Assembly: GCA_031261265.1 (NCBI GenBank)
Contig: JAISKI010000042.1
Location: forward strand, 1 to 19,987
DNA from: Candidatus Peribacteria bacterium
GTDB taxonomy: Bacteria; Patescibacteria; JAEDAM01; Absconditabacterales; Absconditicoccaceae
Length of the DNA stretch: 19,987 nucleotides
Direction of reading: 5' to 3'
Shown here: piece by piece, positions 1 to 8,615 of the stretch
Position numbering within the stretch: position 1 is the stretch's first letter
Layout: each line of letters starts with the position of its first letter
Translations under genes and position numbers: made by a program
Notes under the pieces: generated by a model
Databases searched by the model: none
Told to the model about the DNA's origin: nothing
The model's input: only the letters and a program-made list of their open reading frames with translations

Positions 1-1155
1 TTGTTGGATTGGTCCATACCTAGCATATTGTGAGATTGTTGTTAGGTTTTGGGGCGTTAGCCCCAAAAGATCAATAATCTTTAATCTCATTAAAATTCCT
101 ACTGAAAATATTCTTGAAAGTTCCAATAGTCATTGATTGACCCTAGTTTTGAACTTGATATATGATACTATCAAATAGTATATCATAGCCACCCATAATT
201 GATTTTTAACGGCATTCTCAGAGGTTCATAAGAAGCTTTTAATCTTTAGGTGCTGTTTGATAAACTTGAAAAACAGTTCTACTTCCCATCTTTTCTTGTA
301 AAGAAGAGCTATTAGTTTTGCATTGGTTTCAAAATTATTCGTTATGAACTGATATTCTCTACCGTCATCAGGACTGATATAATGGATAAGCCTTAATTTT
401 CACTTATAGGGTGTACCATAGGGACTAAATATTTCCACAATTTCTTCTTTTTGAACTCAATTTACCCCAATATTCTTACTCTCCAAAACCAAATAATCCA
501 TATTTCTCTTTGTTCTTGCAACGAAAAAGACTCCTTTATCATTCAGTTGCTGATACCATTTATAATCTACATATCCTTTATCAAACACTAAGAAACTTCA
601 TTTTTCTAATCTATCCCCTAATTTCATTAGTTTCCCTGCCGTAATATCTGCCGTTTTACCTGTAGTAATTGTAATAACTTCTGGGATAAGGTTTTGATTT
701 TCTAAAAGGACGTGCATTTTTACTGCTCACTTCTTTGTTCTATGCTTTGCCCAGGAAAATAGTCCGAGTGAAAGACTAATAGTGGTAGAATCTAAAGCAT
801 AATATTTAAACTTCTTGTTGGGATATAGCTGTTGAATATTTTGTACTAGAGCATAAAATACCTGCTCAAATAGTTTAGAATCATACTTATTGTTATTGTA
901 TGCAATAGTAGAACGTTTAATGGACTGCAAACCTCGGTGATAATGATAATTTTCTAGAATAGTAAGAGAGGTTTCAATATCTCTAAGACTGTCTTTTCAA
1001 GTAATCTGAGCATACATCAGAATTGATAACAGATTCTTGGCAGAAAACCTCTTTTTATACCTATCAATTTTATGCTGTCCAACTAACATATCAAATGTTC
1101 TCCGAGGTAAAAAACTTAAAAGTTCATTGAAAATCGTTTGGGTATGAGTATACAT
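1..1155 (-). CDS. IS4-family DDE transposase (3' end off window)
   Basis: Cuts and rejoins the ends of its own insertion sequence. Reading from ATG at 1155 with TGA as Gly gives 385 codons that run off the left edge without TAA/TAG. Visible catalytic features are the first Asp in YALDSTT (about residue 122), the second Asp in FDKGYVD (about residue 192), and the IS4 signature Y-x2-R-x3-E-x6-K in YKKRWEVELFFKFIK (Glu about residue 293). Seven in-frame TGA codons occur, for example ITGKDSL, KKGAVKMH and EKGSFLVFDKGY. The N-terminus (SFLPRRTFDMLV) resembles the DUF4372-type N-terminal region of this IS4 group. Length is close to the usual 380-400 aa, so few residues are missing. A 9-bp hairpin with a 4-base loop (47-68) lies in the last part of the frame. 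The element looks intact and adapted to the host code. Confidence 0.9.
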
Positions 1156-1194
1156 TGTATGTCCTTATGAAATAAAATCTTGGTCGATTTAAAC

Positions 1195-1294
1195 TATAAG
1201 GATTTATGCTGTCCAATAAACAGCATTTAGGGAAAAATCCGAGCTATACGCTCGGATTTTTCTTCTTTTCTACTTTTTTATTTGGACACTAGTG
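1195..1294 (-). repeat. 100-bp IS-end repeat, left copy
   Basis: These 100 bases are the exact reverse complement of 19870-19969, checked base by base. They lie directly upstream of the transposase, between its start and the apparent IS end near the palindrome CACTAGTG. They contain a terminator-like hairpin and a second short inverted repeat (TGCTG...CAGCA at 1207-1225). On the transposase side, identity to the other copy stops at CTTATA. On the outer side it stops just past the CACTAGTG palindrome. The length exceeds a normal IS4 terminal inverted repeat, so this is probably a conserved IS end shared by two related elements. Confidence 0.85.
1233..1261. terminator. Bidirectional hairpin in the IS end
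   Basis: Perfect 11-bp stem (AAAAATCCGAG / CTCGGATTTTT) with a 7-base loop, with A and T tracts on both sides. It looks like a rho-independent terminator working in both directions. It would insulate the transposase from external transcription. The same hairpin recurs at 19903-19931 in the right-hand repeat. Confidence 0.75.
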
Positions 1295-1296
1295 TC

Positions 1297-1302
1297 TATA
1301 AT
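1297..1302 (+). promoter_or_regulatory. Possible -10 box (TATAAT) at the IS junction, toward truB
   Basis: A consensus TATAAT begins three bases beyond the repeat end, facing truB. The sequence 17 bases upstream, inside the IS end, is a T-run and not a good -35. It may be a hybrid or outward promoter created by the insertion, but the evidence is only the -10 box. Downstream, a small 6-bp hairpin (CGCTCT/AGAGCG, 1341-1357) sits in what would be the truB leader. Nothing else is seen in 1303-1420. Confidence 0.3.
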
Positions 1303-1420
1303 TTTTTTTCTTCCTGGTTTCAAAAAGTTTAAAAATAAATCGCTCTAGAAAAGAGCGAGCAAATCCTTATGGTAGCGTCATGAATACTGAAAATTCTGCT
1401 TTTTATTCTTCTTTTTACTG

Positions 1421-2110
1421 ATGTTAATTGCAGTAGATAAGCCTTTAGAATTGACGAGTTTTGATATTGTAAAGCGTATGAAACACGTATTTCCTGGTCA
1501 AAAAATTGGGCATAGTGGAACCTTGGATCCTAAGGCGACGGGTTTGATGATTTTAGGAATAGGAAAAGGAACCAAAAGGCTGACTTCTCTGATTTGATTG
1601 GATAAAGTGTATGAGACGGTGATCGATTTTTCTAAAATGAGTGATACTTGGGATATGGGGTATCGGGAGAAGTATGAAGAGTTTCCTGTGGAGAGTATGA
1701 AAGCTCCGAGTTTAGCACAACTGGAAGAAAAATTGCAACAGCTTATTCCCGTCTATGAATTACCGCTTCCAGCGTTTTCTGCGAAAAAAAAAGAGGGGAA
1801 AAGGCTGTATGAATTGGCAAGAAAGGGGAAAGAGATTTCAGAAAGTAGGATGATGAAATTTCATCAGATTGATATTTTGGAGTATAATTTCCCAGAGTTG
1901 CGTCTGAGAGTCGAGGTTGGTTCAGGGACCTATATTCGTTCTCTGGGGTATTGGTTAGGGCAACAATTTTGATTGGGAGGGATTTTGACTTCCTTGAGGA
2001 GAGTTTCAGTGGGAGAATGGAGTTTGAAAAATCTCCTCTTATCGCAAGAAGTGGAATATCATATGAGAGGAAACGAGGGAGTGATGAAATGGGGGAGTAT
2101 TGAAGAATAA
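1421..2110 (+). CDS. truB: tRNA pseudouridine(55) synthase TruB
   Basis: Isomerises U55 to pseudouridine in the T-loop of tRNAs. The 229-aa protein starts MLIAVDKPLELTSFDIV and has the catalytic motif HSGTLDPKATGLM with its nucleophilic Asp. It also has the GSGTYIRSLG motif and a C-terminal LTSLRRVSVGEW typical of TruB. Two in-frame TGA codons read as Gly (LIGLDKVYE at 1595 and QQFGLGG at 1970) and restore the family sequence. It is shorter than the roughly 300-aa proteobacterial enzymes and lacks a C-terminal PUA extension. No Shine-Dalgarno sequence is visible; the start was chosen by homology. It lies just inside the left IS and converges on the next gene across a shared terminator. Confidence 0.96.
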
Positions 2111-2124
2111 ACATCTGAACAAAG

Positions 2125-2163
2125 AAAACCTCACAATCCGAAAACAGATTATGAGGTTTTTTT
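2125..2163. terminator. Shared terminator between truB and the convergent ORF
   Basis: A 9-bp stem (AAAACCTCA / TGAGGTTTT), then one mismatch, then 4 more pairs around an 8-base loop. It is followed by T-runs in both directions. It sits between the truB stop and the end of the opposite-strand gene, so it can end both transcripts. Confidence 0.85.
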
Positions 2164-2497
2164 AGAAATTTTTTACTCTCCATTTGATAACCAGGTCTGA
2201 TATCTTAGGAACTCATGAGGCTAATATAATTATTAACGCCCCTACTAATATTAGTAATGCAAACATTGGTGTATCTAAAGATGTGCCGAGAATCCCTAAA
2301 CTTATTATACCCATACCAATAAAACTCCAAAAAAATGTATTGTTTCCTTTCCGCTTCTCTTGGATGTTTTTGTACTCTTGATCCTGCCAAACGCGAAATT
2401 TGGTAAACTCAATGCTCGCCAGCTCTTCTTTTTCTTGTCTTTCCCTAAATTTTACACGATCCATCATTGTGAATCCGTTTTCTTTTGTTGTTTCCAT
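2162..2497 (-). CDS. Hypothetical two-helix membrane protein
   Basis: Family not recognised. The protein is 111 aa: a charged, helical N-terminal half rich in Lys/Glu/Arg, then two hydrophobic segments (FFWSFIGMGIISLGILG and FALLILVGALIIILASG), then a short polar tail. One in-frame TGA (2213-2215) read as Gly extends the product from 94 to 111 aa, ending at TAA. The in-frame Met 10 codons downstream (MMDRVKF) is an alternative start. It lies downstream of RuBisCO on the same strand but beyond the RuBisCO terminator, so it is probably a separate transcript. The topology suggests a small inner-membrane protein with a cytoplasmic N-terminal coil; no function can be assigned. Confidence 0.65.
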
Positions 2498-2604
2498 TTT
2501 ATTCTTATTTTAATATGTTGTTTGTATCTTTTTAGATTTTATTTATTTGCCATTATATGTCAATCTATTTTTTTGTAAAAGTGGATTTATATGTTTTATC
2601 TCTT

Positions 2605-2635
2605 GTAAAAAAGGACAGTGTATTAAACCGTCCTT
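2605..2635 (-). terminator. Terminator of the AMP phosphorylase-RuBisCO operon
   Basis: On the minus strand a 9-bp stem (AAGGACGGT / ACTGTCCTT with one G-U pair) has a 7-base loop and is followed by six T. It is a classic rho-independent terminator about 20 bases past the RuBisCO stop. The rest of the gap 2498-2604 is AT-rich with nothing recognised. Confidence 0.88.
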
Positions 2636-2654
2636 CATATGATCTATTTTTTTT

Positions 2655-4154
2655 TTAGACATTACTTTCCGCTTGTTCAGCATGCTCAGCCTCTCTTTGA
2701 AATTCAGCTTCTTTTGCTTCTTTTTTCTTTTTTTCTCCTTCAAAGAATTCGATAGCTTCTGCGAGCTCTATGTGGTCTTTAGCGTAATCGTGGATATCTA
2801 GTCCTTGCTGAATTGCTTCACAGGCTTGTACTAGTGCGGTAGCCCCTGCTTTGGTTCCTCTAGGATGAGCATGAGTTCCAGCTCCCATGGTAGTAATGAA
2901 ATCCACGTTTCCCATCAAATCGATGAACGGTTTCAAAAGCGTTGGATTCAGTCCTCCAGAGATAATCGGACAGCATTTTTTAATCCCTCTCCAACTGTCA
3001 TCTGCTAAAATTTCCATATTTTTTGCATCAAGTTGTTCCATATTGATGAAGTCTTCGTCATTGGTTGGAATTTTTGCCCAAGACTGTTCAAACGTATGTC
3101 CTTTTTTGAAAAGGTGCAAAATATTTTCTGCAGAAGTGATATCTTCTCCTGGCGTTCCTGCCATTTTCCCAACTCCTGCCGTTCCCGTATGGATCCCACT
3201 TGCTCCAGCGAGTCTGGCAAATTTTGAAAGCACAAGCACCGTATATCCAATAGGATTTTCTGGTCTGGTAAACGCTCCGTGTCCCGCTCTATGAAAATGA
3301 ATGAAAACATCAGGATATTTTCTTCTGAGTGTTTGCACTGCCATTCGTCCAGCAGTGGTTCCATCAATCAAGAAAGCATAACTTCCCGGCTCAAATCCTG
3401 CGTTTCTTATCATTTCACATCTTTCGATCATGGTGTCGTAGTCTGACGCAGACACATTAAACGAATGCACTTTTTTCTGTCAGGTTTCTTTTACTGCTTT
3501 ATCCATTGCCTGTTTTACATGGGCGACCATTTTATCATACGGACAAAAATCCTGATCCGCTTGGGGTTCGTCATTTTTTACAAAGTCTCCTCCTCCTACT
3601 CGGAAATCATAACAGACTTCGGCATATTCTGCAGAGGAAAGTCCCATTTTAGGTTTCACGATAGTTCACAAAATTGGTCTATTATACACATTCAAATATT
3701 TTCTCATATCATCAAGAGTGTAGCTTGGTCCATCGTATTGTTCCAACATAACAGGAGGAAACCAGATGTCGAGCAATTTACAGGCTTTTGCTTCTTTCAT
3801 TCCAAAGATATTTCCTGCAATGTAGGTCATAATATTTTGCACATTCCCTTTTCTGTCGAAAAGTCTTCGGGGATACGCGATTTTTACTACATTGTCTTCC
3901 AAGTCTACTTCGTAAACCAGAGCATTGAGTAGTCTCGCGTAGGCGGTTTCTGTTCTTACTTGAAAATTTGTTCCTGTACTGGATTCGGCAGAAACTTCCG
4001 CTGATGCTTGCAAAATGTTCAATTTCCCGCCAGGGATCAAATGATAAGAGGCCAACATATAGTCGCCATTGTAAGGATCTGCGAGATCCAGGTTTACGTA
4101 AGCTAATTGGTGCTCATTGAGGGTAGAGAGCAGTTCTTTTGCATTTTGTGTCAT
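2655..4154 (-). CDS. rbcL: Ribulose-bisphosphate carboxylase, form II/III-like large subunit
   Basis: Carboxylates ribulose-1,5-bisphosphate to two 3-phosphoglycerates. In CPR bacteria and archaea this normally serves AMP/nucleoside salvage, not a Calvin cycle. The 499-aa product has GTIVKPKMGL (catalytic Lys167 and substrate-binding Lys169), GGGDFVKNDEP (carbamylated Lys193 with metal ligands Asp195 and Glu196), HFHRAGHGA (Arg289), GASGIHTGT (His322) and loop 6 GVGKMAG (Lys330), so it should be active. Overall it resembles form II but matches the II/III type found in SR1-like genomes. TGA at 3666-3668 encodes the Gly before TIVKPK and TGA at 3480-3482 another Gly. The C-terminus carries an unusual Lys/Glu/Ala-rich tail of about 30 residues. 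It lies 65 bp downstream of AMP phosphorylase, in the same operon. Confidence 0.97.
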
Positions 4155-4219
4155 TTGTGGTTAAATAAAGAGATAAAAGTGGTGTGTATAGTATATTCGA
4201 AAATCTGATTTTTGCAAAT

Positions 4220-5815
4220 TTATCCGATCGTAAATGCGGGTTTTGCTTTTTCTTGTTCTTTTGCAAGTTCAATTTTTGGGAGATCGTTGGCGTACATAGT
4301 ATAGAGTACCTCACCTTTTTTCACGCTATTTCCGAGTTTTTTATGGAGATACATTCCTGCTTGATCGACTACAGGACATCCAAGTCTTCTCGCAATTTGG
4401 TTTACATTATGGAGATCTATCACTTTTACTTTCCCGTCTTGGGTAGCGAGGACATCGAAGGTTTGAGTTCCGAGGGTGAGCCCTTCAGAATCAATCTCAG
4501 GATTTCCATTCTGGGCTTTGATAATTTTTTGCATCATTTTTCGAGCTTCTCCTGATTTTAATTGTTTTTCTGCGAGCTCGTGAGCTTTCTTTCCTTTTGC
4601 GAGCCCTACGTTTTCAATGAGTTTTGCTGCGAGGTGGAGAGCTTTACTTTCTAGGTCGAGCGGTCTATTTTCGTGCTGTTGCAGTACTCTCAATACTTCT
4701 CTGACCTGTAGTACTGCTCCAACTCCATTTCCGATAACTTCCATTGCTGGAGTGATCTGTACCGACATTTTCATTCAGAGTTTTTTTCCTACATATTCAA
4801 ATTTCTTTTTCCAGTCTAAGGCTTCTTCCATGGTTGCTACTTTTGCAGTAGGTCCGACAGGGATATCAATGAGTGAATGAGTCACGCCCATGGCATATTT
4901 TTTCGCCATAATACTACTTACTACCTTTGCTCTGGACTGCATTGCAAGGGGATACTGTACTTTGATGATTTTGTCATCTGCGGGTGCAAGATCCAACCCT
5001 CCTCCTCGTACGAGACAACAATTAATTTCTTGAATCAGCTTTTCGATACCCTCTTGATTAAAATTGATATCCATCAATACATTTACACATTCTCCTGTGG
5101 CTGCAGGTGAAGTGATAGATTTTGAGAAATTTTTTGGAATTCTGATCCCCAAGGATGCGATGAGAGGAATGAGGATCATGGTGGTTTCGTTTCCTGGCAC
5201 TCCACCGATACTGTGTTTATCAGCGATAATTTCTCCTTTGGGGTATTTGAAGGTGACTCCGCATTCTGCCATGGCTTTTGCGGTTTGATACATTTCTTCA
5301 TCGGTAGTAGGATAGAAAAAGCTGGATGCAACGTAGTAGGTCATCATAATTTCGCTCAGCTTTCATTCACTGATATCTTGGATGATTGCAAACATTTCGT
5401 CATAGGTGATCGCTTCTCCTTTCATTTTTTTTCTGATGGCATCGTTGGCTATTGAGCTAGATTGAGCGACTTCGATGGCGAGATATTCTCCTTCTTTGAT
5501 AGGAAACTTTGCGATAATGTCTTCATAAATTCCAATAGTCCCAGCTTTAATTTCTGCTGAAATGATTGCATTGGTGACAATACTTTCTCCCTCTTTATTA
5601 GTCAGCTTTACAATGTCTTGGGAAGTGATTCCAAAAGCGAGTGCTTGTGCTTCATTGAGCAAAACATTGAGACGTTGTCCGTCTTTGATCGGCAAAAGGA
5701 TGGCTTTTGCATTGAAGAAGTTGTCAGAAGATTTAAAGAGTTTTGTGGCTTGATTTTGATTCTTTCCGTTGCTTAAATGGAGTTTGGAAAGAATGTCCTC
5801 AGTGATTTTATTCAT
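4220..5815 (-). CDS. deoA: AMP phosphorylase (archaeal-type thymidine phosphorylase family)
   Basis: Phosphorolyses AMP (also CMP/UMP in known homologs) to ribose-1,5-bisphosphate and free base, the first step of the AMP pathway feeding RuBisCO. The product is 531 aa, close to archaeal AMP phosphorylases (about 500). It has an N-terminal domain of about 85 residues, absent from ordinary thymidine phosphorylase. The family signature is ADKHSIGGVPGNETTMI, followed by KSITSPAATGE and RGGGLDLAPADDKII. Two TGA codons read as Gly (5363-5365 and 4775-4777) join what would be three fragments. Start ATG 5815 was chosen because the region upstream holds the promoter, and the alternative start at 5896 would place that promoter inside the gene. 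It is the first gene of the operon with RuBisCO. Confidence 0.95.
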
Positions 5816-5846
5816 GGTGTTTGTAATGTAGAAATAAAGATATTTG

Positions 5847-5874
5847 ATTATATTCAAAATTAAAAAATTTGCAA
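5847..5874 (-). promoter_or_regulatory. Promoter of the AMP phosphorylase-RuBisCO operon
   Basis: Minus strand: -35 TTGCAA (5869-5874), 16-base spacer, -10 TATAAT (5847-5852), 31 bases before the ATG at 5815. It is a good sigma-70-like match and divergent from the promoter at 5925-5952. Confidence 0.7.
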
Positions 5875-5924
5875 AAATTGGAGTATCGTACTTCACAACT
5901 GTTTGTATTATTATGTATTTTGTC

Positions 5925-5952
5925 TTGACTTTACATTATTATTATGTATAAT
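5925..5952 (+). promoter_or_regulatory. Promoter of the small membrane protein/lipoprotein pair
   Basis: Plus strand: -35 TTGACT, 16-base spacer, -10 TATAAT at 5947-5952. It lies 43 bases upstream of the ATG at 5996. It is the strongest-looking promoter in the window. Confidence 0.75.
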
Positions 5953-5995
5953 GGAAATATAAAAATAAAATATTCACATTAAAACAAAAAAAAGT

Positions 5996-6223
5996 ATGAA
6001 AAGAGTTTTAGTATTTATTCTTGCATTGGGTATGTTGTTGTTTACCCTTTATTTTGGTGGAGTCTCTTTACATGGAGTATTCACTAATCACCCCTCTCTA
6101 CAAAATGACATATACACCCAAATCTGTGTCTTTGGATTTGGTGTGATCATGCTTGGTGGGGCCATATTGTCTCTTTGGTTGATGAAAGATCTTATTACAA
6201 AGCCAGGTTGGTGGAGTAAATAA
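5996..6223 (+). CDS. Small two-helix membrane protein
   Basis: Family not recognised. The 75-aa product begins MKRVLVFILALGMLLFTLYFGG, which could be a first transmembrane helix or uncleaved signal. A polar loop and a second helix (VFGFGVIMLGGAILSLWLM) follow, with a short basic tail ending PGWWSK. It has no TGA codons. It is separated by 14 bases from the downstream lipoprotein gene, and the two share the upstream promoter and a downstream terminator, so they are probably one transcript acting at the cell envelope. Confidence 0.7.
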   Translation: MKRVLVFILALGMLLFTLYFGGVSLHGVFTNHPSLQNDIYTQICVFGFGVIMLGGAILSLWLMKDLITKPGWWSK

Positions 6224-6237
6224 AAAAAACAAAAAAA

Positions 6238-6606
6238 ATGAAAAAGCTGTTATTTTTAATGGGCTTGATAGTATGCCTGTTGTCGGGTTGTAAGCAACCT
6301 GGTACGAAGACTGTCACGGATGAATGTGGAAGGTCTACTGTTGTTATAGCAGATCCAATTGTGATCAATCAAAACATTACACGGTGTGGTGATGGTAGTG
6401 GTCCTATAGTCACCTATTATTTCAATTTTACCAGCAAAACTTTTGGTGCGGTGCTGGATGACTTCGTTAAAAAGCATGTTGAGACTTTGTTGCTCATTAC
6501 CTATTCTCTCGAAGATAAGGGCTTTGACCACGGACAGGGTTATATTGTTACGTTTCGCAACAAATCCTATGTCTCAAAAACTACAGAAAAGGACGTGTCT
6601 GAATAA
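6238..6606 (+). CDS. Hypothetical lipoprotein
   Basis: The 122-aa product has a type II signal peptide: basic MKK, hydrophobic LLFLMGLIVCL, then the lipobox LLSGC with the lipidated Cys at residue 18. The mature part (KQPGTKTVTDECGRSTVV onward) has two further Cys (DECG and TRCG) and a mixed alpha/beta composition. No family was recognised. It is probably anchored on the outer face of the cytoplasmic membrane. It is the second gene of a two-gene operon with the small membrane protein; its stop codon lies in the loop of the terminator hairpin. Confidence 0.8.
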   Translation: MKKLLFLMGLIVCLLSGCKQPGTKTVTDECGRSTVVIADPIVINQNITRCGDGSGPIVTYYFNFTSKTFGAVLDDFVKKHVETLLLITYSLEDKGFDHGQGYIVTFRNKSYVSKTTEKDVSE

Positions 6607-6617
6607 GACACGTTTTT
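6593..6617 (+). terminator. Terminator overlapping the lipoprotein stop codon
   Basis: 8-bp stem ACGTGTCT / AGACACGT with a 5-base loop, followed by TTTT. The stop codon TAA (6604-6606) lies at the loop/stem edge. Confidence 0.85.
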
Positions 6618-6707
6618 CGTATGTTGTTTTAGTTGTGATACAAACCCCCTTCCGCTTCGCTCCCTCCCGCTGTTCAGGGGTAAGAGGTTGGCTCTTTGTT
6701 CTTCTTC

Positions 6708-6735
6708 TTGAAAATATTGAGCAGATGTGTATACC
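6708..6735 (+). promoter_or_regulatory. Candidate mutL promoter giving a leaderless mRNA
   Basis: TTGAAA (6708-6713), 16-base spacer, TATACC (6730-6735). The -10 ends only 6 bases before the mutL ATG at 6742, so a start about 7 bases downstream would fall on the ATG itself. There is no Shine-Dalgarno sequence before this ATG. Both boxes are imperfect. Confidence 0.4.
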
Positions 6736-6741
6736 TTTTTT

Positions 6742-8508
6742 ATGTCCATCCACAAACTCCCTGATTATGTCATCAATAGATTAAAAGCCTGAGAAGTAGT
6801 CGAAAAGCCTGCTTCTATTTTGAAAGAGCTGGTAGAAAATTCTTTGGATGCGGGAGCGACCAAAATTGAAGTGAATATCAATGATGGAGGGAAATCCTAT
6901 CTTTCCGTGGAAGATAATGGTAGTGGAATTGAGCTTTCTGATATGGATTTGGTTTTGGAAAGATATGCTACTTCGAAAATTCAGACGGATGAGGATCTTT
7001 ATACTATTTCGAGTTATGGTTTTCGTGGAGAGGCATTGGCGAGTATTGCGGAAGTAAGTAAAACGACCATTTTGACCAAAACAAAATATGCCGAGATCGG
7101 GACAAAACTCGTGAAAAAAGGGGGTGAGGTTATTGTGAAACATCAGCCTGTGGGATTTGCTCATTGAACATTAGTGAGTGTAGAGGATTTGTTTTTTAAT
7201 GTCCCTGCGAGATTAAAATTCCTCAAGTCGGCTCAGACAGAATTTTTTTACTGTTATAATTATTTTGTAGATGTTGCTCTTTGGCATTATGATAAGGAGC
7301 GAGTGATGAAAAAAAATGATAAGGTGAATTTTGATCTCAAGCCTGCTCGTGATTTAAAAGACAGAATTGTAGATATTTATAAAAAAGATTGGAAAAAAAA
7401 TCTGCATGCATTTGAGTATCAGATAGAGGGAATGAAATTAACTGGAGTAGTCTCTGATGCTTCACTGCGTTTTGGGTCTGGAGAAAATATTAAGATTTAC
7501 GTGAATGGGAGACCTGTCCAAGATAAAATTATCAGAAAAGCTTTACTTGATGCTTATAATAGGCAGATTACTCCAGGAGAATATCCTTTCGTAGTGTTGA
7601 TGTTGGATGTCGATCCAAAACTCGTGGATGTGAATGTGCATCCAGCAAAATTAAACGTGAAATTCGCGAATAGCAAGGTAGTCTTTGATGCGGTATATAC
7701 TGCAGTTTCTCAGGCATTGGGAGGGGGGAGAATAGCGAGTTTTGAACATGGGTTCAATGGTTCGTCTAGTGGTTCGTTTAATGGTTCGTGAATAGGAAAT
7801 CATACTCCTTCTGCTAGTCTTCCTTCCGTGGAACAGCTTTTTGATTTTAGTGATGAAAAAAATTCTGTTTCTCCTGCAAAGGTAAGCTCGATTTTTGGGT
7901 TAGAAAGTTTCGCTGATGGGAACGAAACCCCAAAACAATTTTTTCATTCCGAGGTGGGAGAGTATCAGGTGATTGGACAGCTCCGAAATAGTTATATTAT
8001 TTTACAGTCTCAAGAAGCACTCTATTATATTGATCAACATGCTTTGGCAGAGAGAATTTCCTATGAAACGATGAAAAAGGAGACTGATTTGCGTGCAGAG
8101 GTTCTTTTGCAACCGCTGAAATTTGAGATTACACAAATTGCAAACTTGACCGACAAAATTGAGGAATTAAATCAGCTTTGATTTGATATTTCGATGTTGG
8201 GGGAAAATGTGATTGTGATTTATGCTATTCCCAAAATCTTTGTAGCTCATCCCGTGGACATTCAGATGTTATTTAATCATGTACTATATTTAGAAGAGAT
8301 TACCTTTGATCATTTGATGGATGGAGTTTATGCGAGTAAAGCGTGTAAGACTTCGATAAAGGCGGGGCATAAATTGTCGCTTCCTCAGATGGAACAGCTA
8401 ATAAAAGACGGATTTGAAAAGATTCCAGGATTATTCGTTTGTCAGCATGGAAGACCGTTTTTCGTAAAAATTGATAAAAGAGAGATTGATAAAATGTTTG
8501 ATAGATAA
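6742..8508 (+). CDS. mutL: DNA mismatch repair protein MutL (endonuclease type)
   Basis: Matchmaker and nicking endonuclease of mismatch repair. The 588-aa product has the N-terminal GHKL ATPase: KAGEVVEKPASILKELVENS (catalytic Glu), SLDAGA, DNGSGI, RYATSKI, GFRGEALASI and GTLVSVEDLFFNVPARLKF. The C-terminal dimerisation domain carries the endonuclease motif DQHA-x2-E-x4-E (residues 431-442), an ACK motif in place of ACR, and CQHGRPFF. It should therefore nick DNA, like MutL of bacteria without MutH. Four TGA codons read as Gly, including the invariant Gly of KAGEVVEKP (6790-6792) and that of GTLVSV. The linker (about residues 340-350) contains Asn-Gly-Ser/Ser-Gly-Ser repeats. No mutS is in the window. 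Confidence 0.97.
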
Positions 8509-8516
8509 ATTTCACC

Positions 8517-8546
8517 TTGACTTTGATATATATATATGATTATATT
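8517..8546 (+). promoter_or_regulatory. Candidate promoter of the large membrane protein
   Basis: TTGACT (8517-8522), 18-base AT-alternating spacer, TATATT (8541-8546), 69 bases before the ATG at 8616. No terminator is visible after mutL, so some read-through is also likely. Confidence 0.5.
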
Positions 8547-8615
8547 TATTCTGTTTGTTTGATCTTTAACATTTTGTAATTATCAGTTAATAATTAATAA
8601 TAAAATTTTTGAAGT

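Noticed and set aside
1421..2110. truB as a pseudogene broken by stops
   Set aside because: The two TGA codons fall on glycines of the family; under table 25 the frame is intact. The same applies to mutL, deoA, rbcL, rplK, the ABC exporter and the surface esterase.
2887..3294. Plus-strand 135-codon open frame opposite RuBisCO
   Set aside because: RuBisCO on the minus strand is certain, with all catalytic motifs; this frame is its antisense shadow.
6642..6690. Third REP-like copy before mutL
   Set aside because: Shares the CCCCCTTCCGCTTCGC-like core and a later CAGGGG with the 17831-17883 region, but has no matching hairpin; too degenerate to call.
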